Notes: generated by a model from the letters alone, not told the origin. 64,000 bases of DNA from Erythrobacter dokdonensis DSW-74 (GCF_001677335.1 NZ_LZYB01000003.1:124001-188000), one strand, 5' to 3'. Shown: positions 44,960 to 54,565, counted from the first letter of the stretch. Numbers and translations are program-made.

Positions 44960-45901
44960 ATGGCTACGCTTGCAGATCCTACCCCTGATTTCGCCACCCT
45001 GCCCGAAATGTCGGCGGATGTCTTTACTGCCCCGCTCGCCAAGCCGGCGCATGTGGGAGAGGACTGGCTGGAGCCGAAACAGACCGACTATTCCACCGAG
45101 GATGACGCCGTCTGGAACGATCTTTTCGCCCGCCAGATGGAGATCCTGCCCGGCCGCGCGGCGAGCGCCTTCATGGCGGGGCTGGAGAAACTCGATCTCG
45201 GGCGCGGCGGCGTGCCGGAATTCGGCCAGCTGTCCGAGGAACTGGGCGCTCTCACCGGCTGGAGCGTGGTGCCGGTGCCGATGCTGATCCCCGATCACGT
45301 GTTCTTCTGGCACCTTGCCAACCGGCGCTTTCCGGCGGGCAATTTCATCCGCACGCGCGAGACCTTCGACTATATTCAGGAGCCGGACGTGTTTCACGAC
45401 GTGTTCGGTCATGTCCCGATGCTGACCGATCCGGTGTATGCCGATTACATGCAGGAATATGGCCGCGCCGGCTGGAAGGCGATGCGCTATAACCGCTTGA
45501 AGGCGCTGGGCGCGCTCTACTGGTACACGGTCGAATTCGGGCTGATTCTCGAAGGCGGCACGGATCTTCGCGCCTATGGGGCGGGTATCCTGTCAGGCCC
45601 GACCGAAGCGCGCTTCGCGGTCGAGGCGAAAAGCCCCAACCGCATCATGCTCAATGTCGACCGGGTGATGCGCACGGATTACGTGATCAGCGACCTGCAG
45701 CCGACCTATTTCGTGATCGAGAGTTTCACGGACCTTTACCGCCAGACGGTCGAACGCGACTTCGACCGGCTCTATCGCAGCCTGCCGGCCGGGTTCACCT
45801 ATGCCAATTCGGCGGTGATCGATGTCGATAACGTGCTGCACCGGGGTAGCCAGGAATACCATCTGCGCGGCGGGCGCGGCAGCGGGGCCGAACCCGTTTA
45901 G
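44960..45901 (+). CDS. phhA: Phenylalanine 4-monooxygenase
   Basis: Iron- and pterin-dependent hydroxylase that makes tyrosine from phenylalanine. The 313-residue protein has the iron-ligand block PDVFHDVFGHVPMLTDPVYA with two His and the Glu in YWYTVEFGLI, plus VVPVPMLIPDHVFFW and the substrate segment TYFVIESFTDLY. The length suits the single-domain bacterial enzyme without the regulatory ACT domain. The ATG at 44960 is used. Tyrosine catabolism genes are not adjacent. Confidence 0.94.
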   Translation: MATLADPTPDFATLPEMSADVFTAPLAKPAHVGEDWLEPKQTDYSTEDDAVWNDLFARQMEILPGRAASAFMAGLEKLDLGRGGVPEFGQLSEELGALTGWSVVPVPMLIPDHVFFWHLANRRFPAGNFIRTRETFDYIQEPDVFHDVFGHVPMLTDPVYADYMQEYGRAGWKAMRYNRLKALGALYWYTVEFGLILEGGTDLRAYGAGILSGPTEARFAVEAKSPNRIMLNVDRVMRTDYVISDLQPTYFVIESFTDLYRQTVERDFDRLYRSLPAGFTYANSAVIDVDNVLHRGSQEYHLRGGRGSGAEPV

Positions 45902-45909
45902 GTGCCGGT

Positions 45910-46167
45910 CTAGGCGTTCGCCTTGCGCCGCAGGACGGCGTGGTAGAGCACCAGCATGATAAAGGTGGTCGCCAGCGCCACGCCGAGGCCGAGGAACGAC
46001 AGGCTTCCCAGCATGGTCCCGCCATTGGCGATACCGCCGGTGACAAGAGACACCACGACGCCGCCCGCGATCTGGCGCAGGATCGCGCCTGGCGCTTCGG
46101 TGCGCGCGAGGATCGAGGCCAGCCAGCCCAGCGTCGCACCCAACACGATCAGCACCAATAACGCCAT
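45910..46167 (-). CDS. GlsB/YeaQ-type small membrane protein
   Basis: An 85-residue protein of almost only hydrophobic segments and glycines (LGATLGWLASILARTE, GGVVVSLVTGGIANGGTMLG, GLGVALATTFIMLVLYHAVL) ending in RRKANA. This is consistent with the GlsB/YeaQ/YmgE or transglycosylase-associated group, whose function is unknown. Its start ATG is at 46167, and its stop lies 8 bases after the convergent phhA stop. Confidence 0.72.
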   Translation of the reverse strand: MALLVLIVLGATLGWLASILARTEAPGAILRQIAGGVVVSLVTGGIANGGTMLGSLSFLGLGVALATTFIMLVLYHAVLRRKANA

Positions 46168-46253
46168 TATCCGCCTTCGCTTCGTCGTACCCGGCGTCTG
46201 CCGGTCCGACTCCCAAACCAGCGTGTCGCCGTGTGGTTCCGCAAAAGCGTGGT

Positions 46254-47057
46254 CTAGCGCAGGGTCAGCCAGGCGAGACCCGCCGCACCGATGACGATGC
46301 GGTACCAGGCGAAGGGGGCAAACCCGATCCTGGTGATGATCGTCACGAACAGTTTGACCACTACCAGCGCGGTGACAAAGCCGACCGCGGAACCGATGCC
46401 GATCAGTTCGAAGTCGCGGGCTGAAAGGTCGGCGCCGTATTTCGCCAGCTGGTAGACCGTTGCCCCCGACAGGGTCGGCACCGCGAGGAAGAAGCTGAAT
46501 TCCGCCGCGGTCTTGCGATCGACGCCAAAGGCCATCGCGCCGAGGATGGTCGCGCCCGAACGGCTGACCCCGGGGATCATCGCCAGACACTGCACCAGCC
46601 CCACCAGCACCGAGGTGCGCAGCGGAACGCCGGCAACGCCTGCGCCCTCTGCGGGCGGATTGGCCCAGCGTTCGACGGCAAGGATCGCAAAGCCGCCTAT
46701 GATCAGCGTCCAGCATACCAGCACGGCATTGCCCAGCATGGTCTCGATCACGTCGCCGAAGGCCAGGCCCAGCAGCACCGCCGGAAAGAAGGCGACCAGC
46801 AGGTTGCGCACGAAGGCGAGCGCGCCTTTGTCCAGTCCGAACAGCCCCTTTGCCACATCCCAGAAGGTCCGCCAGTAGAGCACCACGATGGCGAGGATAG
46901 CCGCTGGCTGGATGGCGATGTTGAACACCTCCCATTCGCGCTGGTCGAAGCCGAGCAGCTCGGTGGCGAGGATCAGGTGCCCGGTCGATGACACGGGCAG
47001 GAATTCGGTCAGCCCTTCAAGGATGCCGAGCAGGATGGCGGCTAGGGTGTCGGTCAT
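46254..47057 (-). CDS. uppP: Undecaprenyl-diphosphatase UppP/BacA
   Basis: Recycles undecaprenyl pyrophosphate to the monophosphate lipid carrier of cell-wall synthesis. The 267-residue protein has about eight helices, the active motif GLTEFLPVSSTGHLIL near residue 15, and the second conserved segment PGVSRSGATILGAMA near residue 160. It is the normal length and gives resistance to bacitracin when overproduced. Single gene, preceded by a strong terminator of the M13 gene. Confidence 0.94.
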   Translation of the reverse strand: MTDTLAAILLGILEGLTEFLPVSSTGHLILATELLGFDQREWEVFNIAIQPAAILAIVVLYWRTFWDVAKGLFGLDKGALAFVRNLLVAFFPAVLLGLAFGDVIETMLGNAVLVCWTLIIGGFAILAVERWANPPAEGAGVAGVPLRTSVLVGLVQCLAMIPGVSRSGATILGAMAFGVDRKTAAEFSFFLAVPTLSGATVYQLAKYGADLSARDFELIGIGSAVGFVTALVVVKLFVTIITRIGFAPFAWYRIVIGAAGLAWLTLR

Positions 47058-47098
47058 GGCGCAGCCGCTTCGACGAGACCGGAGCGGGTGTCAAATCA

Positions 47099-47130
47099 AA
47101 AGGCCCGCCCGGATCACCGGGCGGGCCTTT
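47099..47130 (-). terminator. Terminator of the M13 peptidase gene
   Basis: A perfect 14-bp stem (AAAGGCCCGCCCGG at 47099-47112 with CCGGGCGGGCCTTT at 47117-47130) with ATCA loop and A/T tracts on both sides. It lies 8 bases after the peptidase stop, and could act in both directions. Confidence 0.88.
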
Positions 47131-47137
47131 GCTGTGC

Positions 47138-49312
47138 TTACCAGATCCGCACGCGCTGTTCCGGCGGCAGGTAGAGCGCGTCGCCCGGCTTGACGCCGAA
47201 GGCCTCGTACCATTCGTCGAGATTGCGCACGACGCCGTTGACCCGGTATTCTTCCGGGCTGTGGCTGTCGGTGCGCAGGCGGGTGCGGTAATTCGCCTCG
47301 CGCTGTGTCGAACGCCATACCTGCGCCCAGGCGAGGAAGAAGCGCTGGTCGCCGGTCAGCCCGTCGATCACCGGAACATCCTTGCCCTTGGTCGCGATCT
47401 TGTAGGCGCGGTAGGCCATCGACAGCCCGCCGACGTCGCCGATGTTCTCGCCCAGGGTCAGGCGTCCGTTGACGCAGGTCTTGCCCTCGTCGAGCGGACA
47501 GAAGGCATTGTACTGCGCCACCAGCGCATCGCCCAGCGCGTCGAAGGCCTTGCGGTCTTCGTCGGTCCACCAGTTGCGCAGCGCGCCGGTGGCATCGGAC
47601 TTGGAGCCCTGGTCGTCGAAGCCGTGACCGATCTCGTGGCCGATGACGCCGCCGATCGCCCCGTAATTCACCGCGATGTCGTTGGTCAGCGCGAAGAACG
47701 GCTGCTGCAGGATGCCCGCGGGGAAGACGATCTCGTTCTTCACCGAGTTGTAATAGGCGTTCACCGTCTGCGGCAGCATGCCCCATTCGGTGCGGTCGAT
47801 CGGCTCGCCCAGCTTGGCGACATTGTCTGCCTGACGCCAACGGGCAGAGGCCATGCGGTTGGCAATCGGATTGCCCGCGGTGATGGCGAGGCCTTCATAG
47901 GTCTCGAGGTTGGGGCGGTAACCGATCTTGGGATCGAAGCTGTCGAGCTTGGCGAGCGCCTGGGTCTTGGTCGCCTCTCCCATCCAGTCGATCTCGGCAA
48001 TGGACTCGCGCAGCGCGAGCCTGAGGTTGGCCACCAGCTCGTCCATCGCCACCTTGCTTTCGGGCGGGAAGTAGCGCGCGACATACTCCTTGCCGATCAA
48101 CTCGCCCAGCAAGCCCTCGGCCTCGCCGATCGCGCGTTTCCAGCGCGGGCGCTGTGCCGGCGTGCCGCGCAGGGTCTTGCCGTAGAATTCGAAGCTTGCC
48201 TGGTCGAAGCGGCTGGGCAGGACGGCGGCATTGTCCGACAGCATTTCCTTGATCATCCACGCCTGGAGCGTGGCCACCGGCGTTTCGCCGAGCAGGGCGA
48301 ACATGCCCGGCAGGCCCGAGCCGATCTTGGCGAGGGTCGCCTCGTCGAGACCAAGCTCGGCCACTTCCTCGTCCGTGGGCGGCATCAGGCTGACGACATA
48401 GGTCGGGCTCTTGTCGAGACCGATGGCGGCAAGCATCTCGAGCGCGGGCACCTTGCCGGCCATGGCGGCCATTTCATCAGCCGAGACGCGGTTGTAGGTA
48501 AGGTCGCGGTTGCGGCGCACGGCGCGGTCCCACGCCACATCGCGGGCGATGCGATTCTCGAAGGCATAGACCGCTTCAGCCGCGGCGGTGGCATCGGCAT
48601 AACCCGCCTCGCCCAGCAGGAACGCGAGATAGTCCTTGTACTTGGCCTGGATCGCGCGGCCTTTCTCGCTTTCGTCGAGATAGTAGTCGCGGTCGGGCAG
48701 GCCGAGCCCGCCGAAGCCGACATAGGCGACATAACGATCAGGCTGCTTGGCATCGACGTTGACCCCGCCGCCGATCGGGCTGGCATAGCCCGGCTCGGCC
48801 CAGAGCTTGGCAAGGTCTTCCAGCGTGGTCGCGCCGATGATCCGGTCGAGATAGGGGCGCGCCGGAGCAAGACCGGCGGCTTCGATCGCACCGGTATCCA
48901 GATAGGCGCGGTATGCCTCGAGGATCCGCTGTTCGTCCGCCGAGAGGCTGGCGGTATCCTTGGCGGCCAGCTCGTCCATCAGCGCCTTGACGTCATAGGT
49001 GCTCTTTTCGCCGAGCAGGGTGAAGGCGCCGATCCGGCTGAATTCGGGCGGCAGCGGGTTGGCATCGATCCAGCGCTTGTTGGCATAGGCGCTGAAATCG
49101 TCGCCGGGCTTGATATCGGTGGCGAGATAGGCGGGATCAAAGCCCCAGGTGCCGAAGCTCATGGTCGGCAGGGCCGAACCCTCGGTTTCGCCCTCGGCCA
49201 GCAGCACCTCGGTGCCGTCGGTGTGATCGTGGGCAGTTTCATTGGCGAAAGCGGGCGCGGCAAGGGCGAGCGCAACGAGGCTGGCGCCGAAAAGGGCGGT
49301 TTTGCGAATCAT
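47138..49312 (-). CDS. M13 family (neprilysin-like) metallopeptidase, exported
   Basis: Zinc endopeptidase of the neprilysin family. The 724-residue protein has a signal peptide (MIRKTALFGASLVALALAAPAFA), a first domain with GDDFSAYANKRWID and then the metal site GGVIGHEIGHGFDDQGSK (HEIGH) and the third ligand in ENIGDVGGLSMAYRAYK, and the closing HSPEEYRVNGVVRNLDEWYE. ATG at 49312 fits the signal peptide; the open frame continues upstream. Expected in the periplasm or secreted. Single gene. Confidence 0.93.
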   Translation of the reverse strand: MIRKTALFGASLVALALAAPAFANETAHDHTDGTEVLLAEGETEGSALPTMSFGTWGFDPAYLATDIKPGDDFSAYANKRWIDANPLPPEFSRIGAFTLLGEKSTYDVKALMDELAAKDTASLSADEQRILEAYRAYLDTGAIEAAGLAPARPYLDRIIGATTLEDLAKLWAEPGYASPIGGGVNVDAKQPDRYVAYVGFGGLGLPDRDYYLDESEKGRAIQAKYKDYLAFLLGEAGYADATAAAEAVYAFENRIARDVAWDRAVRRNRDLTYNRVSADEMAAMAGKVPALEMLAAIGLDKSPTYVVSLMPPTDEEVAELGLDEATLAKIGSGLPGMFALLGETPVATLQAWMIKEMLSDNAAVLPSRFDQASFEFYGKTLRGTPAQRPRWKRAIGEAEGLLGELIGKEYVARYFPPESKVAMDELVANLRLALRESIAEIDWMGEATKTQALAKLDSFDPKIGYRPNLETYEGLAITAGNPIANRMASARWRQADNVAKLGEPIDRTEWGMLPQTVNAYYNSVKNEIVFPAGILQQPFFALTNDIAVNYGAIGGVIGHEIGHGFDDQGSKSDATGALRNWWTDEDRKAFDALGDALVAQYNAFCPLDEGKTCVNGRLTLGENIGDVGGLSMAYRAYKIATKGKDVPVIDGLTGDQRFFLAWAQVWRSTQREANYRTRLRTDSHSPEEYRVNGVVRNLDEWYEAFGVKPGDALYLPPEQRVRIW

Positions 49313-49460
49313 GTCTGGGGTCCCTGAGAACTGGTGCAACATTGCTGTCACGATGCTCCTACCATCGCGGCTGCGGAAAGGTTGTCCTTCATCCGGCAGG
49401 CAGGGCGTTTCGTCGAAAAGCGGCAGCGGGCCTGCGCGCCGAACGAGCGAACCCGCGTCG

Positions 49461-51335
49461 TCAGGCGGCGTCGGCAGCGAATTGCAGTCTGGCAAGGCGC
49501 GCATAGAGCCCACCCGCCCTGGTCAGCGCATCATGTGTGCCCTGTTCGACGATCCGTCCTTCGTCGAGCACCACGATCCGGTCGGCGGCACGAACCGTGG
49601 CGAGACGATGCGCGATCACCAGTGTGGTGCGGTTTGCCATCAGCCCTTCGAGGGCCTGCTGGACAAGCTGCTCGCTTTCCGCGTCGAGCGCGCTGGTCGC
49701 CTCGTCCAGCAGCAGGATCGGTGCATCGCGCAAGAGCGCGCGGGCAATCGCGACACGCTGCTGCTGTCCGCCCGATAGCTGGGTGCCGCCCTCGCCGAGA
49801 TAGGTGTCGAGCCCCTGCGGCAGGGCGCGCAGGAAGGTTTCGGCATTGGCCGCGCGGGCCGCTTCCCAGATATCCTCGTCGCTGGCGTCCCACTTGCCAT
49901 AGCGCAGGTTGTCGCGGGCATTGGCGCTGAACAGCACGCCTTCCTGCGGCACCAGCGCGAGCCGGGCGCGGATCTCTGCAGGGTCGGCCTTCGTCAGCGG
50001 GATCCCGTCGAGCCGGATGGTGCCGCCCTGCGGATCGTAGAAACGTTCGACCAGCTGGAAGATCGTGCTCTTGCCCGCGCCCGAAGGTCCGACAATGGCG
50101 ATAGTCTCGCCCGGCTCGATCTCGAGCGTGAAGTCCCTGAGCGCCGCGACCTCGGGCCGCGCGGGATAGCGGAAGGTGACATTGCGGAACGACAGGCTGC
50201 CGCGCGGTGGCTCGGGCAGGCGTTGGGGCCGGGCGGGCGGCGCAATCTCGGGCCGGGCTTCGAGCAATTCGGCCAGCCGGCTCGCCGCGCCCGCGCCGCG
50301 CAAGAGATCGCCATAGACTTCCGTGAGCGCGCCCAGCGCGCCTGCCACCAGCCCGCCGGTCAGCACGAAGGCGGCGATGGTGCCGCCGCTGATTTCGCCT
50401 GCGGCCACCGCCAGCGCGCCGCGCCACATCACCAGCACCACGCCCCCGAACACCAGCAGGATCACCACCGTCGTCATCGCCGCACGCAGCAGGATGCGCC
50501 GCCGTGCGGTTTCGAAGGTGCCTTCGACCACGCCCGCGAACCGGTCGCCCTCGCGCTTCTCCTGCCCGAAGCTCTGGACGATCTTCATCGCCGAAAGCAC
50601 TTCGGTGACATAGGCGCCGACATCGGCGATGCGGTCCTGGCTGGTGCGCGAGACGGCGCGGATCTTGCGCCCGAAATAGACGATCGGGACGATCACCAGC
50701 GGAATTCCGACCAAGAGGCCCAGCGTCAGCGACGGGGCGAGGAACACGAGGAAACCGATCCCGCCCAGCCCTGTCAGTGTGTTGCGCAGCGCCACCGATA
50801 CCGTGGTGCCCACCACGTTCTCGATGATCGCGGTGTCGGATGTCATCCGGCTGGAGATTTCCTTGGGGCTGTTGACCTCGTAAAAGCCGGGTGACAGGCG
50901 CAGCAGGTTCTGTTGCACCTTCAGGCGGATGTCGGCCACCACCCGTTCGCCCAGCCAGCTCACGAAGTAGAACCGCAGCGCAGTGCCGATGCCCAGCACC
51001 ACCACGATCATCAGCAGGTACTGGAAGGCGTGGGCGATGTCGTCGGTGCTGGCCGAACCGGTGAAAGCCTCGTCGATGATGACCTTGAAGCGCCAGGGGA
51101 TCGCCAGCGTCGCTGCCGATGTGATGACCAGCGCGACCAGCGCCAGCGCGATCTGCCGCGGGTATTGCACCGCCGTGCCGAACACCATCCGCAAGGGCGC
51201 AAGCGAGCGCGATTTGGGCGCCGTCTCGGCCTCTTCGCCGTCCGGAGCCAAGGTCGCGGCCTCTGGGTTTGCCGGTTCGGGGCCGTCGCCTGCATGAGGG
51301 CCAGCGCGCGTGTCTTCGGGGGTTTCGCCGTGCAT
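49461..51335 (-). CDS. ABC transporter with fused membrane and ATPase domains
   Basis: A 624-residue half-transporter of the MsbA/lipid-exporter or multidrug type. An N-terminal soluble, Pro/Glu-rich region (residues 1-50) is followed by about six helices and then the nucleotide-binding domain: Walker A IVGPSGAGKST, the signature GGTQLSGGQQQRVAIARALL, Walker B ILLLDEATSALDAESE and the H-loop TLVIAHRLATVRAADRI. The substrate cannot be told; it is closest in build to ATP-driven exporters that work as dimers. Single gene facing the PhaZ gene's divergent promoter region. Confidence 0.9.
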   Translation of the reverse strand: MHGETPEDTRAGPHAGDGPEPANPEAATLAPDGEEAETAPKSRSLAPLRMVFGTAVQYPRQIALALVALVITSAATLAIPWRFKVIIDEAFTGSASTDDIAHAFQYLLMIVVVLGIGTALRFYFVSWLGERVVADIRLKVQQNLLRLSPGFYEVNSPKEISSRMTSDTAIIENVVGTTVSVALRNTLTGLGGIGFLVFLAPSLTLGLLVGIPLVIVPIVYFGRKIRAVSRTSQDRIADVGAYVTEVLSAMKIVQSFGQEKREGDRFAGVVEGTFETARRRILLRAAMTTVVILLVFGGVVLVMWRGALAVAAGEISGGTIAAFVLTGGLVAGALGALTEVYGDLLRGAGAASRLAELLEARPEIAPPARPQRLPEPPRGSLSFRNVTFRYPARPEVAALRDFTLEIEPGETIAIVGPSGAGKSTIFQLVERFYDPQGGTIRLDGIPLTKADPAEIRARLALVPQEGVLFSANARDNLRYGKWDASDEDIWEAARAANAETFLRALPQGLDTYLGEGGTQLSGGQQQRVAIARALLRDAPILLLDEATSALDAESEQLVQQALEGLMANRTTLVIAHRLATVRAADRIVVLDEGRIVEQGTHDALTRAGGLYARLARLQFAADAA

Positions 51336-51420
51336 CGTGCCGCCCCTCTAGCCACGAAGTCCGCGAATTTCACGTGCAAAAAGCAACAGAATGGTGCTCC
51401 GTGGGTTAACTGTCGCAACA

Positions 51421-51435
51421 TTGTGCATTGCACAA
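51421..51435. promoter_or_regulatory. Dyad upstream of phaZ (PhaR/PhbF-type candidate)
   Basis: TTGTGC-ATT-GCACAA is a perfect 6-bp inverted repeat with a 3-base spacer. Its core TGC-N3-GCA resembles operators reported for PhaR/PhbF regulators of polyhydroxyalkanoate genes. It lies about 80 bases before the phaZ ATG. Confidence 0.45.
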
Positions 51436-51515
51436 GGGAGCGCGAAGGCCCATTTGTGCTCTCCAGGCGCCCGGGAGAGAGGCGCCATCGATGTTCGTCG
51501 CACAGGGGCTCTTGA

Positions 51516-52754
51516 ATGCTTTACCATGCCTACGAAATCCAGCGCAGCTGGATGAACAGCGCCAGCACGCTGGCCTCGATCAGCGCGGGGATGTTGTCCA
51601 GCCCGGCCAGTCCGCTGTCCTATCTCGGCATTGGCCCGATGGCCGCGAGCGCCCTTGACGTTTTCGCCCACGCGACCGCGCATTACGGCAAGCCCGAATT
51701 CGGCATCGACAGCGTCGAAATCGACGGCACGGCCCATGAGGTGGTGCAATCTACCGTGCTCAAGCGTCCCTTCGGCGATCTCCTGCGCTTTCGGGTTGAA
51801 GGCGCACCTGCTGACCGTCCGCGCCTGCTGATCGTCGCCCCGATGAGCGGCCACTACGCCACGCTGCTGCGCGGCACGGTGGAGCGGATGCTCGAATCGG
51901 CCGAGGTCTTCATTACCGACTGGGCCGATGCCAAGATGGTGCCCCAGTCCGCGGGCAAGTTCGATCTCGACGACTATATCGACTACCTGATGGAATTCGC
52001 CGAGCACGTGCACGGTGAAGCAGGCGGTGCGCGCATTCACATGATGGCGGTGTGCCAGCCCAGCGTCCCGGCCTTTGCCGCGACCGCGCTGCTCAATCTC
52101 CACAAATCGCCCGCCACGCCTGCCACGCTGACCATGATGGGCGGGCCGATCGATACCCGCGAATGTCCCACGGTCGTCAACAACATGGCGATGCAGCGTC
52201 CGATCGAGTGGTTCCGCCAGAGCGTGATCGCCACCGTTCCGATGAAATATCCCGGCAGCGGGCGGCGGGTCTATCCCGGCTTCATGCAGCTTTCGGCCTT
52301 CATGAGCATGAACCTGTCGAGCCACATGATGAGCCATTACGAGATGTTCAAGCACCTCACCATCGGCGACGAGGCGAGCGCGCAGGCGACCAAGACATTC
52401 TACGACGAATACCGCGCCGTGTGCGACATGACCGCCGAATTCTATCTCCAGACGGTGGAGGAAGTGTTCCAGAAGCACTCGATCCCCAAGGGCGAGTTCC
52501 GCCACAAGAGCGAAATCGTCGATCTCACCGCGATCACCGACACCGCGCTGCTGGCAATCGAGGGCGAGCGGGACGATATCTCCGGCCTCGGCCAGACCCG
52601 CGCGGCGCTGAAGCTCACCCCGAACCTGCCCGAAGCGAAGAAGCGCTACTACATGGCCGAGGGCGCGGGCCACTACGGCATCTTCAACGGCAGCCGCTGG
52701 CGCACAAAGGTTGCTCCGCAAGTCGAGGAATGGATTGCCGCCCACGCCAGTTGA
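51516..52754 (+). CDS. phaZ: Intracellular polyhydroxyalkanoate depolymerase
   Basis: Breaks down stored poly-hydroxybutyrate granules. The 412-residue protein shows the family features: MLYHAYEIQRSWMNSAS at the start, LLIVAPMSGHYATLLRGTVE, EVFITDWADAKMVPQSAGKF, and the nucleophile Cys180 in HMMAVCQPSVPAFAA, which replaces the usual lipase-box serine in this type of intracellular depolymerase. AEGAGHYGIFNGSRWR carries the catalytic His. A dyad lies upstream, a hairpin downstream. No PHA synthase is in the window. Confidence 0.9.
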   Translation: MLYHAYEIQRSWMNSASTLASISAGMLSSPASPLSYLGIGPMAASALDVFAHATAHYGKPEFGIDSVEIDGTAHEVVQSTVLKRPFGDLLRFRVEGAPADRPRLLIVAPMSGHYATLLRGTVERMLESAEVFITDWADAKMVPQSAGKFDLDDYIDYLMEFAEHVHGEAGGARIHMMAVCQPSVPAFAATALLNLHKSPATPATLTMMGGPIDTRECPTVVNNMAMQRPIEWFRQSVIATVPMKYPGSGRRVYPGFMQLSAFMSMNLSSHMMSHYEMFKHLTIGDEASAQATKTFYDEYRAVCDMTAEFYLQTVEEVFQKHSIPKGEFRHKSEIVDLTAITDTALLAIEGERDDISGLGQTRAALKLTPNLPEAKKRYYMAEGAGHYGIFNGSRWRTKVAPQVEEWIAAHAS

Positions 52755-52760
52755 GGTTGT

Positions 52761-52788
52761 GCGGCCTAAGGATTTTTCCTTAGACCGC
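52761..52788. terminator. Imperfect palindrome after phaZ
   Basis: GCGG-C-CTAAGGA (52761-52772) pairs with TCCTTAG-A-CCGC (52777-52788) around a TTTT loop, with one mismatch. It lies 6 bases after the phaZ stop. It lacks a long T run, though a T-rich stretch comes later, so it may be a weak terminator or an operator for the next gene. Confidence 0.5.
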
Positions 52789-52894
52789 CCCGTCCGGTTT
52801 ACTTTTCGCTAACCATTTTCGTTCATTCCCGAACCCGCCAAGCACAAGGGCCGCAGGGACACTCCCGGGCGCCTGTTGCCAACTGGGGGCTGGA

Positions 52895-54544
52895 ATGACT
52901 TCAATGGATTACGGAACGCCGCGCAATGCTTTCTCGTCGTCGCACACGACCGGTGCGATGGAGGTCGACGTGGTAATCGTTGGGGCCGGACCGGCGGGAC
53001 TGACCGCCGGCTACCAGTTGACCAAGGCGGGTAAGACTGTCGCCATCATCGAACAGGACCCCACCTATGTCGGCGGCATCAGCCGCACGGTCGAGCACGA
53101 AGGCTACCGGTTCGACATCGGCGGTCACCGGTTCTTCTCCAAGTCGCAGGCAGTGGTCGATCTGTGGAACGAGATCCTGCCCGACGACTTCATCCAGCGC
53201 CCGCGCATGAGCCGCATCTATTACGAGGGCAAGTTCTACTCCTACCCGTTGCGCGCCTTCGAAGCGCTGTCGAACCTGGGTGTCCTGCGCTCCACCGCCT
53301 GCATGGCGAGCTACCTGTGGCGCCGCGCGTTCCCGATCAAGGACGTGCGCAGTTTCGAGGACTGGACCACCAACCAGTTCGGCGAGAAGCTCTATTCGAT
53401 CTTCTTCAAGACCTATACCGAGAAGGTGTGGGGGATGCCCTGCAACGAGATGAGCGCCGACTGGGCCGCCCAGCGCATCAAGGGGCTTTCGCTGATGGGC
53501 GCGGTGGTCGACGGGCTCAAGCGCAGCCTCGGCCTCAACAAGCGTCCCAATGACGGGCAGGCGGTCAAGACCCTGCTCGAAACCTTCCGCTATCCGCGCC
53601 TCGGGCCCGGCATGATGTGGGATGCGGCGCGCGACAAGATCATTGCCTCGGGCAAGGGCGTGGTGCTGATGGGACACAGCCTCGACCGGCTGGCGAGCGA
53701 CGGGCAGGGCGGCTGGTCGATGACCGCCAACGGACCCGACGGAAAAATCCAGATCCGTGCTGCCCACGCGATCAGTTCCGCGCCGATGCGCGAGCTGGCC
53801 AAGCGCATCCACCCGCTCCCCGCGACCACGCTGGAGGCGAGCAAGCTGCGCTACCGCGACTTCCTGACCGTCGCGCTGATGATCGACAGCGAGGACCTGT
53901 TCCCCGACAATTGGATCTACATCCACGACAGCAAGGTGAAGGTCGGGCGGGTGCAGAACTTCCGTTCGTGGTCGCCCGAGATGGTGCCCGATCCCAAGGT
54001 CGCCTGCGTCGGCCTCGAATATTTCTGCTTCGAAGGCGACGGGCTGTGGTCCGCCCCCGATGATGAACTCGTCGAACTGGCCAAGCGCGAGATGGAAATC
54101 CTCGGCCTGGTCGATCCGAAGAAGGTAATCGGCGGCGCGGTGGTGCGGCAGGAAAAGGCCTATCCCGTCTATGACGAGGACTATGCCGCCAATGTCGCCG
54201 CCATGCGCCACGAGCTGGAGGAACGCTTCCCCACGCTCCACCTCGTCGGCCGCAACGGGATGCACCGCTACAACAACCAGGACCATGCGATGATGACCGC
54301 GATGCTCACGGCCGAGAACATCCTCGCCGGCAAGCGGCTCTATGATACGTGGTGCGTCAACGAGGATGCCGAATATCACGAGGCTGGCGACGAAGGCGCC
54401 GAGACCGGTCTGCCGGCCCGCGAGGCCGCCGAAACCCGCCCTCTCACCGATGACCAGGTCGCCGCACTGACATCCTTGCGCGGCGTGCCCGAGCGGTTGT
54501 CCACCGAAGTCGAGCAGGACCGCCAGCAGCGCAAATCTGCCTGA
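52895..54544 (+). CDS. NAD(P)/FAD-dependent oxidoreductase, UDP-galactopyranose mutase-like
   Basis: A 549-residue flavoprotein. The Rossmann motif VVIVGAGPAGLTAGYQLTKA is near residue 27, followed by YVGGISRTVEHEGYRFDIGG and the second half with FCFEGDGLWSAPDDELV, and LVGRNGMHRYNNQDHAMMTA, which resemble UDP-galactopyranose mutase and related amine-oxidase-fold enzymes. The reaction is unassigned. The first 20 residues and the last 50 are poorly conserved and charged. It is followed by a GtrA gene and a GT-C-like gene, so a role in surface sugar synthesis is likely. Confidence 0.82.
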   Translation: MTSMDYGTPRNAFSSSHTTGAMEVDVVIVGAGPAGLTAGYQLTKAGKTVAIIEQDPTYVGGISRTVEHEGYRFDIGGHRFFSKSQAVVDLWNEILPDDFIQRPRMSRIYYEGKFYSYPLRAFEALSNLGVLRSTACMASYLWRRAFPIKDVRSFEDWTTNQFGEKLYSIFFKTYTEKVWGMPCNEMSADWAAQRIKGLSLMGAVVDGLKRSLGLNKRPNDGQAVKTLLETFRYPRLGPGMMWDAARDKIIASGKGVVLMGHSLDRLASDGQGGWSMTANGPDGKIQIRAAHAISSAPMRELAKRIHPLPATTLEASKLRYRDFLTVALMIDSEDLFPDNWIYIHDSKVKVGRVQNFRSWSPEMVPDPKVACVGLEYFCFEGDGLWSAPDDELVELAKREMEILGLVDPKKVIGGAVVRQEKAYPVYDEDYAANVAAMRHELEERFPTLHLVGRNGMHRYNNQDHAMMTAMLTAENILAGKRLYDTWCVNEDAEYHEAGDEGAETGLPAREAAETRPLTDDQVAALTSLRGVPERLSTEVEQDRQQRKSA

Positions 54545-54565
54545 TAGCGGACGATGGAGCATGCC

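Noticed and set aside
46988..49327. Long plus-strand open frame across the M13 peptidase gene
   Set aside because: The minus strand encodes a complete M13 peptidase with signal peptide and HExxH; the plus frame has only low-complexity residues.
51366..51381. Partial parS-like match AATTTCACGTGCAAAA
   Set aside because: Only about 12 of 16 positions agree and the palindrome is broken, so I do not count it as a ParB site.
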